Positions 1-7,719 of a stretch of DNA of 64,000 nucleotides are shown in pieces. The translations under genes were made by a program, and so were the position numbers. The DNA is taken from assembly GCA_964617355.1 (NCBI GenBank), contig CAZTXP010000146.1, forward strand, positions 1 to 64,000, in the 5' to 3' direction. Numbering within the stretch: position 1 is the stretch's first letter; each line of letters starts with the position of its first letter. This DNA comes from CAZTDU01 sp964617355 (GTDB taxonomy: Bacteria > Pseudomonadota > Gammaproteobacteria > Burkholderiales > SG8-39). Below the pieces are notes generated by a model that had not been told where the DNA came from, did no database searches, and worked only from the letters and a program-made list of their open reading frames with translations.

Positions 1-1
1 G

Positions 2-874
2 CCGCTGGTGGCCGACGTGTCGCACTGGTTCGTGCGCTGGCGCGGCACCGCGGTGGCGGTGTGCGCGGCCGGCAACTACATGGCCGGCATGCTGTGGCCG
101 CCGATCATCCAGCGCGCCGCCGAGGCCTGGGGCTGGCGCGCGGCCTACGTCGGCTACGGCGTGTTCAGCTGCGTGGCGCTGCTCGCGCTGGTCGTGTTCT
201 TCATGCGCGAGCCGGCGCCGCTGCACGACGAGCCGGCGAGCGGCTCGGCCGAGGCGCTGGTGCACCAGCGCCCGCTCGGCCTCTCGCCGCGCACGCTGCA
301 GGTGCTGATCGTGCTCGCGGGCCTGTCTTGCTGCGTGGCCATGTCGATGCCGCAGGTGCACATCGTCGCCTACTGCGTGGACCTGGGCTATGGCGCCGCG
401 CGCGGCGCGGAGATGCTCTCGGTGATGCTCGGCCTGGGCATGGCGAGCCGCTTCGCGTCCGGCTGGATCGCCGACCGCATCGGCGCGCTGAAGACGCTCT
501 TCATCGGCTCGGCGCTGCAGGCCTTCGCGCTCGCGCTGTACCTGCCGAGCACCAGCCTCGCGTCGATCTACGCAGTCTCGGCGTTCTTCGGCCTCGTGCA
601 GAGCGGCATCGTGCCGTGCTACGCGATGATCGTGCGCGAATACTTCCCGGCGCGCGAGGCCGGCGAGCGCATCGGCTACGCGATCACGTCCACGCTGGTC
701 GGCATGGCGTTGGGCGGCTGGCTGACCGGCCTGGCATTCGACCTCACAGGCTCGTACCGCGCCGCGATCCTGCACGGGGTGGCGTGGAACGGCCTCAACC
801 TGCTGATCGCCGGGTGGCTGCTCACGCGGCGAGCGCCGCGCCCTCCGAGCGCGCCAGCGGCAGTCGCATCGTGA
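2..874 (+). CDS. MFS transporter, C-terminal part (5' end outside window)
   Basis: The frame is open to the left edge, so the start lies outside the window; about 290 residues are visible. They form a run of hydrophobic helices separated by short basic loops. A loop reading SGWIADRIGALK resembles the conserved cytoplasmic loop of the major facilitator superfamily, so this is an inner-membrane secondary transporter. The substrate cannot be read; the general look recalls the monocarboxylate/oxalate-formate branch, which is a guess. Its last 53 bp overlap the 3' end of the convergent histidine kinase gene, so the two transcripts collide tail to tail. Confidence 0.8.
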   Translation, partial: PLVADVSHWFVRWRGTAVAVCAAGNYMAGMLWPPIIQRAAEAWGWRAAYVGYGVFSCVALLALVVFFMREPAPLHDEPASGSAEALVHQRPLGLSPRTLQVLIVLAGLSCCVAMSMPQVHIVAYCVDLGYGAARGAEMLSVMLGLGMASRFASGWIADRIGALKTLFIGSALQAFALALYLPSTSLASIYAVSAFFGLVQSGIVPCYAMIVREYFPAREAGERIGYAITSTLVGMALGGWLTGLAFDLTGSYRAAILHGVAWNGLNLLIAGWLLTRRAPRPPSAPAAVAS

Positions 875-3764
875 CGCGGGTGCCCTCGCCGTAGACGCTG
901 GACATCTCGGCGCGGCCGCCATGCAGTTCGACGATCTCCTTCACGAGCGCGAGGCCGAGGCCCGTGCCGGGGATGTTGCCCGAGGTGTCGGCGCGGAAGA
1001 AGCGCTCGAAGCAGCGCGCGAGCTGCTCGGGGGTGAGGCCGATGCCGTGGTCGCGCACCGAGACCACCGCTTCGGGCGAATCCCCCTCGACGACCTTCAC
1101 CTCGAGCTCGATCGCGCCGCCCGCCGGCGAGTACTTGTAGGCGTTCGACACCACGTTGGTCAGCGCCTGCTGCAGCTTGTCGGCGTCGACGTTCACCAGC
1201 ACCGGGCGCTCGGGCATGCGCACCTCGACCTTGCGCGAGTCGCCGTGCACCAACATCGAGCCGATGGTGTCCTCGACGATCTTCGCCAGCGGTTGCACGC
1301 GCAGGCGGAAGTCCTTGCCGCCGCGGGCCTCGATGCGCGCGAGGTCGAGAAGTTCGTTCAAGAGGCCCGTGAGCCGCACCGACTGCTTCAGGATGGTCTC
1401 GACGAGGTCGCGCCGCGTGGCCTCGTCGTACTGCCGGCGCAGCAGCAGCTCCGAGAAGCCGCGGATGCTCGCCATCGGCGTGCGCAGTTCGTGCGCGGCG
1501 GTGGAGAGGAACTCGCTCTTCATGCGGTCGACCTCGGTCTCGCGCGTGACGTCGCGGAAGTAGAGCACCGTCGCGCCGTCGCCGCCGCTGCCGCCGCGCG
1601 CGCTGCGCTCGAGGATGCGGCGCTCGGGCGACACGATGGTCACGGTGCACTGGTTCGCGGCGAGCTCCTCGCCGGTGATCGTCGGGTAGTGCTGCGACGG
1701 GTCTGCGATGGCGCGGAAGAGGGCGTCGAAGTCCTCGCGCGTGCGCCGCAGCACCGCGCCGGACTCGATGCCCGTCATGCGCGTGAATGCCGGGTTGACG
1801 TGCGCCACGCGGCCGCCGGCGTCGAAGCTGACGAAGCCGTCGGGCGACAGCGCGAAGATCGAGTCGAGGCGCCGCGCGCGCTCTTCGGCGCGCGCTTCCG
1901 CCAGCATGCGCGCGGTGATGTCGGTCTGCACGCCGACGTAGTGCGTCGCCCGCCCGTCGGCGTCGAGCACTGGCGAGACCGAGAGCTCGTTCCAGAACGC
2001 GGTGCCGTCCTTGCGGTAGTTGCGCAGCACGACCGTGCAGGGGCGCAGCTCGGCGATCGCCTGCGACAGCTCGGCCACCGCCGGCTGCGTGCGGTCGGCG
2101 CCCTGCAGGAAGCGGCAGTTGAGGCCGTAGACCTCGTTCGCCTCGTAGCCGGTCATGGTCTCGAAGCCGCGGTTCACGTAGACCAGGGGCTGGTCCGGGA
2201 GCCGCATGTCGGAGATCGTGACGCCGTTCGAGCTCGATTCCAGCGCGCGGTCCTTCAGGCGCAGCATGGCCTCGGCCATCTCGCGCGCCTCCTCCGCGTA
2301 GACGCGCGCCGTGATGTCGGTGGCGACGCCCTCGATGCGCTCGGTTTCGCCGTGCGCGCTGCGCACGACGGTGAAGCGGTCCTCGATATGGCATAGCACG
2401 CCACCCGGCCCGACGAGGCGGTAGCCGTGCGAGCCCGAGCCCGACTCGTGCGCCGCAGCGAAGGCCGCGAGCAGGCCGGGGCGGTCGTCCTCGTGCACCT
2501 GCTCCAGCCAGAGGCCGGGCGTGGCGGTGATGGTGGCGGCGGGCAGTCCGAGCGCGCGCTCGCCCGCCGCGTTCACGTACAGCACTCGTTGCAGGTCGGG
2601 CGTGACCGAGTAGACGATGTCGTGCAGCGAGCCGAGGATGCCTTCCAGCCGGTCGCGCGTTTCCTCGACCTCGCGCGTGCGGTCGGCAACGCGGCGCTCG
2701 AGGTGCCGGCGCGCGCCGTCGAGCGCGCCCAGCATGCGCTCGAACGCACGGCCCATGCGCGCCACCTCGTCGCGACCGGGGATCCGCGGCCTGCCCCAGT
2801 CGGCGTCCGGCTGCGCGGCGACCTGCGCCGCGAAGTCCGAGAGTTCCGTGATCGGCTGCGTGATGCGGCGCGCGATGGCGCGCGCCGTGGCGAGCCCGCC
2901 GACCACGACCAGCGCGGCGATCAGCAGGTACCACTTCTTCATCATCGCGAGGCGCTCGAAGGCCTCGGCGCGCGAGCGCGTGGTGACCAGCTCGATGCCG
3001 AGGTTGTCGATCTCGGAGGAGAACTGAAGGCCGGTGCGCGCCGTGATCGCCTCGCCGTCCGCGTGCGTGCCGGCCGCGGCCATGCGCACCCCGTCGCGCC
3101 CGACGAGGCGCGTGAGATAGCCCGTGCTCATCGGCGCGATCCAGGGCGCGGCGATCGTGGAGATGTCGATGCGCGCGGCGAGCACGCCCTCGACCGTCTG
3201 CGTCGGTCCGAACACCACCGGGAAGGCGAGCAGCAGCGCCGGGTTCTCGGACGCCGGCTCGAGGATCGCCACCGGCTGGCGCGTGGTCAGCGGGGCAAGC
3301 ATCTCGGCCGGCCAGGGCATGTGCCGGCGCGAGCGCGCGGAGGCCACGATGCGGCCCTCGAAGTCGAGCAGCGACAGCGCCTCGACGCCCTCGCGCGAAT
3401 CCCACTGCTCCTTCAGGAACGGGATCAGGTAGGCCTCGCGCCCCTGCGAGTCCGCGATCGCGTTCGACACCAGCGAGTTGCGCGCCAGCTTGTCGAGGTC
3501 GCCCGTCAGGTCGGCAAAACCGGCCTCGGTGCGCTGGCGCGCGAGCTGCGCCTCGCTCTCCAGGGAGCCGACGATGCTGTCCATCACCAGCTGCTCGGTG
3601 ACCACGTAGGACAGCGTGCCGAGCAGCAGCCCGATCATCACCGCGAGGGCCGCCATCGCGGCCATCAGGCGGTGCGACAGGCTGCGGCCGTACCAGCGCG
3701 GCAGCAGGGTGAGCGCGCGGCGCAGCGCGGCGCCGGCGGCGCGCGGGGACGGAGGCACGCTCAC
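822..3764 (-). CDS. LOV/PAS membrane sensor histidine kinase
   Basis: A 980-residue inner-membrane histidine kinase. I chose the GTG at 3764 because it overlaps the stop of the upstream binding-protein gene (GTGA); the frame stays open further upstream only opposite that gene. Order of domains: TM helix about 34-56, periplasmic Cache-like region 60-275, TM 279-296, HAMP to about 360, PAS about 370-490, LOV-type PAS about 505-620, PAS about 632-745, HisKA with the phospho-accepting His758 (HELRTP), and HATPase with N box (NAYKYSP), DHGIG and GTGLGLAL. The middle PAS carries GLNCRFLQ with the photoactive-type Cys550, plus the flavin-contact pattern RNYRKDG, FWN and GVQTD. Blue-light sensing is therefore inferred. 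A response regulator gene lies upstream in the same block. Confidence 0.88.
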   Translation of the reverse strand: MSVPPSPRAAGAALRRALTLLPRWYGRSLSHRLMAAMAALAVMIGLLLGTLSYVVTEQLVMDSIVGSLESEAQLARQRTEAGFADLTGDLDKLARNSLVSNAIADSQGREAYLIPFLKEQWDSREGVEALSLLDFEGRIVASARSRRHMPWPAEMLAPLTTRQPVAILEPASENPALLLAFPVVFGPTQTVEGVLAARIDISTIAAPWIAPMSTGYLTRLVGRDGVRMAAAGTHADGEAITARTGLQFSSEIDNLGIELVTTRSRAEAFERLAMMKKWYLLIAALVVVGGLATARAIARRITQPITELSDFAAQVAAQPDADWGRPRIPGRDEVARMGRAFERMLGALDGARRHLERRVADRTREVEETRDRLEGILGSLHDIVYSVTPDLQRVLYVNAAGERALGLPAATITATPGLWLEQVHEDDRPGLLAAFAAAHESGSGSHGYRLVGPGGVLCHIEDRFTVVRSAHGETERIEGVATDITARVYAEEAREMAEAMLRLKDRALESSSNGVTISDMRLPDQPLVYVNRGFETMTGYEANEVYGLNCRFLQGADRTQPAVAELSQAIAELRPCTVVLRNYRKDGTAFWNELSVSPVLDADGRATHYVGVQTDITARMLAEARAEERARRLDSIFALSPDGFVSFDAGGRVAHVNPAFTRMTGIESGAVLRRTREDFDALFRAIADPSQHYPTITGEELAANQCTVTIVSPERRILERSARGGSGGDGATVLYFRDVTRETEVDRMKSEFLSTAAHELRTPMASIRGFSELLLRRQYDEATRRDLVETILKQSVRLTGLLNELLDLARIEARGGKDFRLRVQPLAKIVEDTIGSMLVHGDSRKVEVRMPERPVLVNVDADKLQQALTNVVSNAYKYSPAGGAIELEVKVVEGDSPEAVVSVRDHGIGLTPEQLARCFERFFRADTSGNIPGTGLGLALVKEIVELHGGRAEMSSVYGEGTRVTMRLPLARSEGAALAA

Positions 3765-4948
3765 GGGCGGCCCCGGGCGTCGCGCAGCAGCCGGCCGTCG
3801 CCGCTGAAGCGCGCGAGGAAGAGATCCGCCTCGGAGAGCGCCTCGTGGCGGTCGGGCGCGAACGGGCGCGCGTAGCGCTTCATCAGCCCTTCCTGCGCCG
3901 GCAGCCGCTGCAGCTCGGCGCGCACGGCGGCGCGTTCCGCGCTGCCGGCGCGCTCGATCGCGGCGGCCAGCAGGTGGGTGAGGTCGTAGGCGTGTATCAG
4001 GCCGACGGCCGAAGGCACGCGCGCCGGATCGACCACCTTGAAGGTCTCGAGCGCGGCGCGCACCACGCGCTGCGCGCGCGCGCCCTTCGCCTCGCCGAGG
4101 GCGAAGGTCTGCACGACCACCAGGTCGACCTGCGAGAGCGCCGGACCGGCGAGCGCGGGGAAATCGCCGCCGGTGAGGCCCCAGTGGCTGAGGATCGGCA
4201 GGCGCTCCGCGGCGGGCAGCGCCGCCACTTCCTTGACCAGCGCCGCGGCCTCGCGCTCGTTGGCGACCAGCACCACGGCTTGCGCGCCGGCGTCGCGCAT
4301 CGCGCGGTAGCGCTCGAGGAAGCTCATGTCGCCGCCCCAGTTGTACCACTGCGTCGAGACCAGCTGCAGGCCGCCCTTGGTGGCGACGTAGGTCTCGGCG
4401 GCCTTGCTGCTCGAGCGGCCCCAGCCGCTATTGGGCACCAGCAGGCCGACGCGGGTCAGGCCGCGCGCCTGCGCGTGCTTGAGCAAGGCGGCGATCGCCC
4501 AGCTGTCGCGCAGGGAAAGGCGGAACACGTGGTTCACCGCGGCGCCGTTGTCGACGATGTTGTCCGCCGCGGCCCACGGGTCGAGCAGCAACGCGCCGGT
4601 CTCGTTGGCGACCTTGGCGTGCTCCACCGCGACCGGGCTGAACTTGCCGCAGAAGAAAGCCACCAGCCCGGGCATCGCGGCGAGCTCGCGCGCGTTGGCG
4701 AGGCCGCGCGCCGGTACCGAGCGGTTGTCGCGCTCGACCAGCTGCAGCTTGCGGCCGCCGAGTAGCCCGCCGCGGGCATTGATCTCGTCCATCGCGAGGC
4801 GGATGCCGGTGCGGATCGCCTCGTCGGAGGTGCTGGTGGCGTCGCCGACCTCGGCATCGAGGCCGACGAGAATCGGGGCTTGCGCATGCGCCGTGGGCGC
4901 GAGAACGGACAGGGCGGCCGCGAGGAGCAGCCCGGCGAGGCGGGTCAT
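3761..4948 (-). CDS. Periplasmic amino-acid-type binding protein coupled to the sensor kinase
   Basis: This 395-residue protein has a classic signal peptide ending near AHAQ, followed by the type I periplasmic binding fold of the Leu/Ile/Val (LivJ/AmiC-like) family: an opening ILVGLDAEVGDA segment, DEINARGGLLGGRKLQLVERD, and a late YDLTHLLAAAIERAG stretch. No permease or ATPase genes are adjacent. Its stop overlaps the GTG start of the LOV/PAS kinase by four bases, so the two are probably made together. This suggests a ligand-binding accessory protein that feeds the kinase's periplasmic domain rather than a transport component. That role is inference; the family assignment is fairly secure. 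Confidence 0.85.
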   Translation of the reverse strand: MTRLAGLLLAAALSVLAPTAHAQAPILVGLDAEVGDATSTSDEAIRTGIRLAMDEINARGGLLGGRKLQLVERDNRSVPARGLANARELAAMPGLVAFFCGKFSPVAVEHAKVANETGALLLDPWAAADNIVDNGAAVNHVFRLSLRDSWAIAALLKHAQARGLTRVGLLVPNSGWGRSSSKAAETYVATKGGLQLVSTQWYNWGGDMSFLERYRAMRDAGAQAVVLVANEREAAALVKEVAALPAAERLPILSHWGLTGGDFPALAGPALSQVDLVVVQTFALGEAKGARAQRVVRAALETFKVVDPARVPSAVGLIHAYDLTHLLAAAIERAGSAERAAVRAELQRLPAQEGLMKRYARPFAPDRHEALSEADLFLARFSGDGRLLRDARGRP

Positions 4949-4977
4949 GGTGGGCGATCCTTGGAAGTAGGGGGCGT

Positions 4978-5361
4978 TCAGGCTGCGCGCGCGGCGTCTT
5001 CCGCGAGGCGCTCGACCGTATCGATCAGCTCCAGCGGGCTGAACGGCTTGGTCAGGTAGGCATTCGCGCCGGCCTTGTCGCCGGCGTTGAGGTCGGTCTG
5101 CTGGCCGCGCGCGGTCAGCATCACCACCTTGATGTGCTTCAGGTCGGGGCGCGACTTGATGCGCTCGCAGACCTGGAAGCCGTCCAGCTCGCCCGGCATC
5201 ATGACGTCGAGCAGCACGAGATCGGGGCGCGCCGCGATGGCGGTGTTGAGGCCGTCCACGCCATTGTCGGCCTCCAGCAGTTCGTACTCGCCGAACTCGA
5301 GCGTCATGCGGATGAGCTTGCGGATGTCCGGCTGGTCTTCGACGATCAGGATGCGTTTCAC
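4978..5361 (-). CDS. Single-domain (CheY-like) response regulator
   Basis: A 127-residue stand-alone receiver domain. The acidic pair Glu8-Asp9, phospho-acceptor Asp52 (LLDVMMP), Thr83 (MLTAR) and Lys105 (LTKPFSP) are all present, so it should be phosphorylatable. There is no output domain; such proteins relay phosphate or act by protein contact. I use the GTG start at 5361, 14 bp after the upstream pseudokinase gene. It sits between a degenerate kinase and the binding-protein/LOV-kinase pair, and the LOV kinase is its most likely phosphodonor because it alone in the block keeps a complete catalytic core. Confidence 0.88.
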   Translation of the reverse strand: MKRILIVEDQPDIRKLIRMTLEFGEYELLEADNGVDGLNTAIAARPDLVLLDVMMPGELDGFQVCERIKSRPDLKHIKVVMLTARGQQTDLNAGDKAGANAYLTKPFSPLELIDTVERLAEDAARAA

Positions 5362-5375
5362 GGGTTCTCCACGGG

Positions 5376-6491
5376 TCAGTGGGGCTTGGCGGGCGGGGCG
5401 GCCCGGCGGCGCTGCAGCAGGCGCGACATGTCGGCCGCGTAGCGCTTGGCCTGGTCGATGTCGAGCTGGGTGGTGTCCTGCTTCGGCGCGCCGGTGGGCA
5501 GCTCGAGGATGAACGAGGTCCAGTTCGCGGCGTCCGAGGCGTCGGAATCGACGTGGGTGCGGCCGCCGTGCGCGTCGATCACGCGCGCGGCGAGCGCGAG
5601 CCCGATGCCGAGCGAGGTGGCCTGCGGATTCGCCGCGCCGTTGAAGGCGAGGAACGCGCGCTGCGCCGTGCCGCGCGAAGGCGCGAGGCCGACGTTGCGC
5701 ACCACGAGGCGCACGAACGCGCCCTGGCGCATCAGCAGGACCTCGACGTGGCTGCCGCCGGGCGCATGGCGCACCGCGTTCTCGAGGTACTCGACGATCG
5801 CGCGCGACAGCCACTTGCGATTGCCGTAGATCACGGGCAGCGCGGTGCCCTTGGGCGGCAGGGTCACGCGCACGTTGCGCTCGGCCGCGAGGGCGGCAAC
5901 GTGGCGCAGGGCGTCCTCGACGAGGCCCTCGACCGGAAGGCGGTCGGTGCCGAGCAGGCGCTCGCCCGAGAAAGCGGTGGCGATTTCCGCGAGCTTCTCG
6001 ACGCGGCCGGCGATCTCGCGGCCCAGGCGCAGCATCTCGGCCGCAGCCGAGGCGAGCGCGGGATCGGCCGCGGCCGTGCCTTCCAGCTTGCCCGCCGCGG
6101 CGCCGAAGGCCTCGACCGGCTCGCCGAGCGTGCGCTGCACCAGCCCGAGCAGGTTCTCGACCACCGTGCGGTAGAAGGACTCCTGCGTCCGGTTGTGCAT
6201 CACCAGCACGAAGTCGGTGCCCACGGGGCTGGGCATCAGCGTGGCCGACAGCTGGTCGGCCTCGGCGCCGCTGCCGCCGGACTCGAATTGCACGACATGG
6301 GGGAGTTCCAGGTGCCCGCCGGCCGCCGAGGCGACCGCGCGCTGCAGGACGGGCGAGGGCAGGGGCGCGCCGGTCACCGCGTTCAGCATGCTGGCGGCGA
6401 CCCGGTTGGCGAACTTCACGAGGCCGTCCCGGCCGACGATGAGCAGCGCGTCGCCGAGCTGGTCGAACAGGTTCCTGATCGCAGGGCTCAC
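5376..6491 (-). CDS. Degenerate PAS histidine kinase (likely pseudokinase)
   Basis: A 371-residue soluble protein with no membrane segment. The N-terminus is a PAS domain (DALLIVGRDGLVKFANRVAA). A helical region follows where the phospho-accepting histidine would stand, but it reads LVQRTLGEPVEAF with no His. The C-terminus resembles a HATPase: an N-box-like ENAVRHAPGG and a GIGLALAARVIDAHGG segment are seen, but the DxGxG box is replaced by VVRNVGLAPS. ATP binding may survive poorly and autophosphorylation looks impossible. It heads the leftward signalling operon and starts 129 bp from the divergent HTH-receiver gene. A regulatory or scaffolding role is inferred. Confidence 0.75.
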   Translation of the reverse strand: MSPAIRNLFDQLGDALLIVGRDGLVKFANRVAASMLNAVTGAPLPSPVLQRAVASAAGGHLELPHVVQFESGGSGAEADQLSATLMPSPVGTDFVLVMHNRTQESFYRTVVENLLGLVQRTLGEPVEAFGAAAGKLEGTAAADPALASAAAEMLRLGREIAGRVEKLAEIATAFSGERLLGTDRLPVEGLVEDALRHVAALAAERNVRVTLPPKGTALPVIYGNRKWLSRAIVEYLENAVRHAPGGSHVEVLLMRQGAFVRLVVRNVGLAPSRGTAQRAFLAFNGAANPQATSLGIGLALAARVIDAHGGRTHVDSDASDAANWTSFILELPTGAPKQDTTQLDIDQAKRYAADMSRLLQRRRAAPPAKPH

Positions 6492-6620
6492 GAAATCGAC
6501 TTTTCGTCCGTTGTACGGATTGGGTATCGGCCTCGCGTCGCGAGGCCTTTAGCACTTTTGCTTTGTTTTGCCGGATTTGCGCCGTTAAGAAGGCATGGCC
6601 CCGCGGAGGAAATCGCAAAA

Positions 6621-7274
6621 ATGAACAATCTGACAGTGGAAACCGGTGCGAACGAGTCCTTGATGGATCCCGAGGGCGAATTCCTCACCACCCGCGAGGC
6701 GGCCGAGCGGCTTGGCGTCGCCCTGCGCACGGCCCAGCTCTGGGTCGAGTCCGGGGCCTTGCCGGCCTGGAAGACGGTCGGAGGCCACCGCCGCATTCCC
6801 GCCGCCGCGGTGGACGCGATGCGCGCTTCGCGCGTCGTCTCGCGACCGCGGCACGACGCGCCGCCGGAGCCTTTCCGCCTGCTGGCGGTCGAGGACGACG
6901 CGATGATCCTGAAGCTCTTCCACCTGATGGTGTCGTCGTGGGAACTGCCGCTCGAACTCAAGCTCGCCCACGACGGCTTCGAGGCCCTGCCGCTGGTGGC
7001 CTCGTGGCGGCCGCACCTGCTGGTCACCGACCTCTTCATGCCGGGCATGGACGGTTTCCGCATGATCCGCTCGCTGCGCGACAATCCGGACAACGCGGCG
7101 CTGGAGATCGTCGTCGTCAGCGGGCTGACAGCCGGCGAGATCGAGGAAAAGGGGGGGCTGCCCAAGGGCGTGCTCCTGCTGCCCAAGCCGGTACCCTTCG
7201 AGAAGCTGGAAGCGCTGGTGCGCACCCGGCTCGCGGAGCGGGCCGGGCACGAGCCGATGCGCAAGTCCGCCTGA
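6621..7274 (+). CDS. Response regulator with N-terminal excisionase-type HTH and C-terminal receiver
   Basis: A 217-residue protein. Residues 21-67 form a MerR/excisionase-like winged helix (LTTREAAERLGVALRTAQLW, then GGHRRIP). A receiver domain follows from about residue 86, with acidic residues Glu91-Asp92-Asp93, phospho-acceptor Asp137 (LVTDLFMPGMDG) and a conserved Lys in LLPKP. This is the reverse of the usual receiver-then-DNA-binding order. GGAGGA lies 10 bp before the ATG. It is divergently transcribed from the pseudokinase/receiver/LOV-kinase operon and is the natural DNA-binding output of that system, perhaps acting on the 129-bp region between them. Confidence 0.85.
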   Translation: MNNLTVETGANESLMDPEGEFLTTREAAERLGVALRTAQLWVESGALPAWKTVGGHRRIPAAAVDAMRASRVVSRPRHDAPPEPFRLLAVEDDAMILKLFHLMVSSWELPLELKLAHDGFEALPLVASWRPHLLVTDLFMPGMDGFRMIRSLRDNPDNAALEIVVVSGLTAGEIEEKGGLPKGVLLLPKPVPFEKLEALVRTRLAERAGHEPMRKSA

Positions 7275-7368
7275 CCCCGGCAGGGGGGGCCGGCCCCGGG
7301 TGCCCGCGCAGGCGCGGCGGCCCGGAGGCTGGCAAAATCGCGCCTTCACGGCAGGGAGGCCGATGGGA

Positions 7369-7716
7369 ATGAAGGTCCGCATCTACGGGATCCCCAACTG
7401 CGACACCATGAAGAAGGCGTTCGCCTGGCTGGAGGCGAACGGCGTGGAGTACGACTTCCACGACTACAAGAAGGACGGGGTGCCCTCGGAGCGCCTCAAG
7501 TCATGGGCGTCGAAGGCGGGCTGGGAAAAGCTGTGCAATTCGCGCGGCCCGACGTGGCGCAAGATCCCCGACGCCGAGAAGGTCGGGCTGGACGAGCAGA
7601 AGGCCCTGCGCCTGCTCGCCAAGTACCCGAGCGCGATCAAGCGCCCGGTGGCCGAGGCCGGCGTGCGCCTGCAGGTCGGCTTCGAGCCCGACGCCTTCGC
7701 GCGCCTGCTGAAGTAG
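7369..7716 (+). CDS. ArsC/Spx-family protein (YffB-like)
   Basis: A 115-residue thioredoxin-fold protein of the arsenate-reductase-like family. It has a single N-terminal active-type cysteine in IPNCDTMKKAF, then the family helix pattern, and RGPTWRKIPD and SAIKRPVAE motifs typical of YffB/Spx-like members. The missing second and third ArsC cysteines argue against a classical arsenate reductase. Two ATGs are possible: 7363 lies only 3 bp after an AGGGAGG box, while 7369 has 9 bp spacing, so I chose 7369. Neighbours give no pathway clue; a glutathione-linked redox role is usual for the family but unproven here. Confidence 0.82.
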   Translation: MKVRIYGIPNCDTMKKAFAWLEANGVEYDFHDYKKDGVPSERLKSWASKAGWEKLCNSRGPTWRKIPDAEKVGLDEQKALRLLAKYPSAIKRPVAEAGVRLQVGFEPDAFARLLK

Positions 7717-7719
7717 CGC

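Noticed and set aside
921..2396. Long open frame on the + strand opposite the LOV kinase gene
   Set aside because: Its translation is Arg/Ala/His-rich without domains and mirrors the third-position GC bias of the kinase gene; it is a shadow.
3765..4349. N-terminal extension of the LOV kinase frame to 4349
   Set aside because: It overlaps the well-supported binding-protein gene and reads as Arg/Gly-rich noise; the GTG at 3764 fits coupling.
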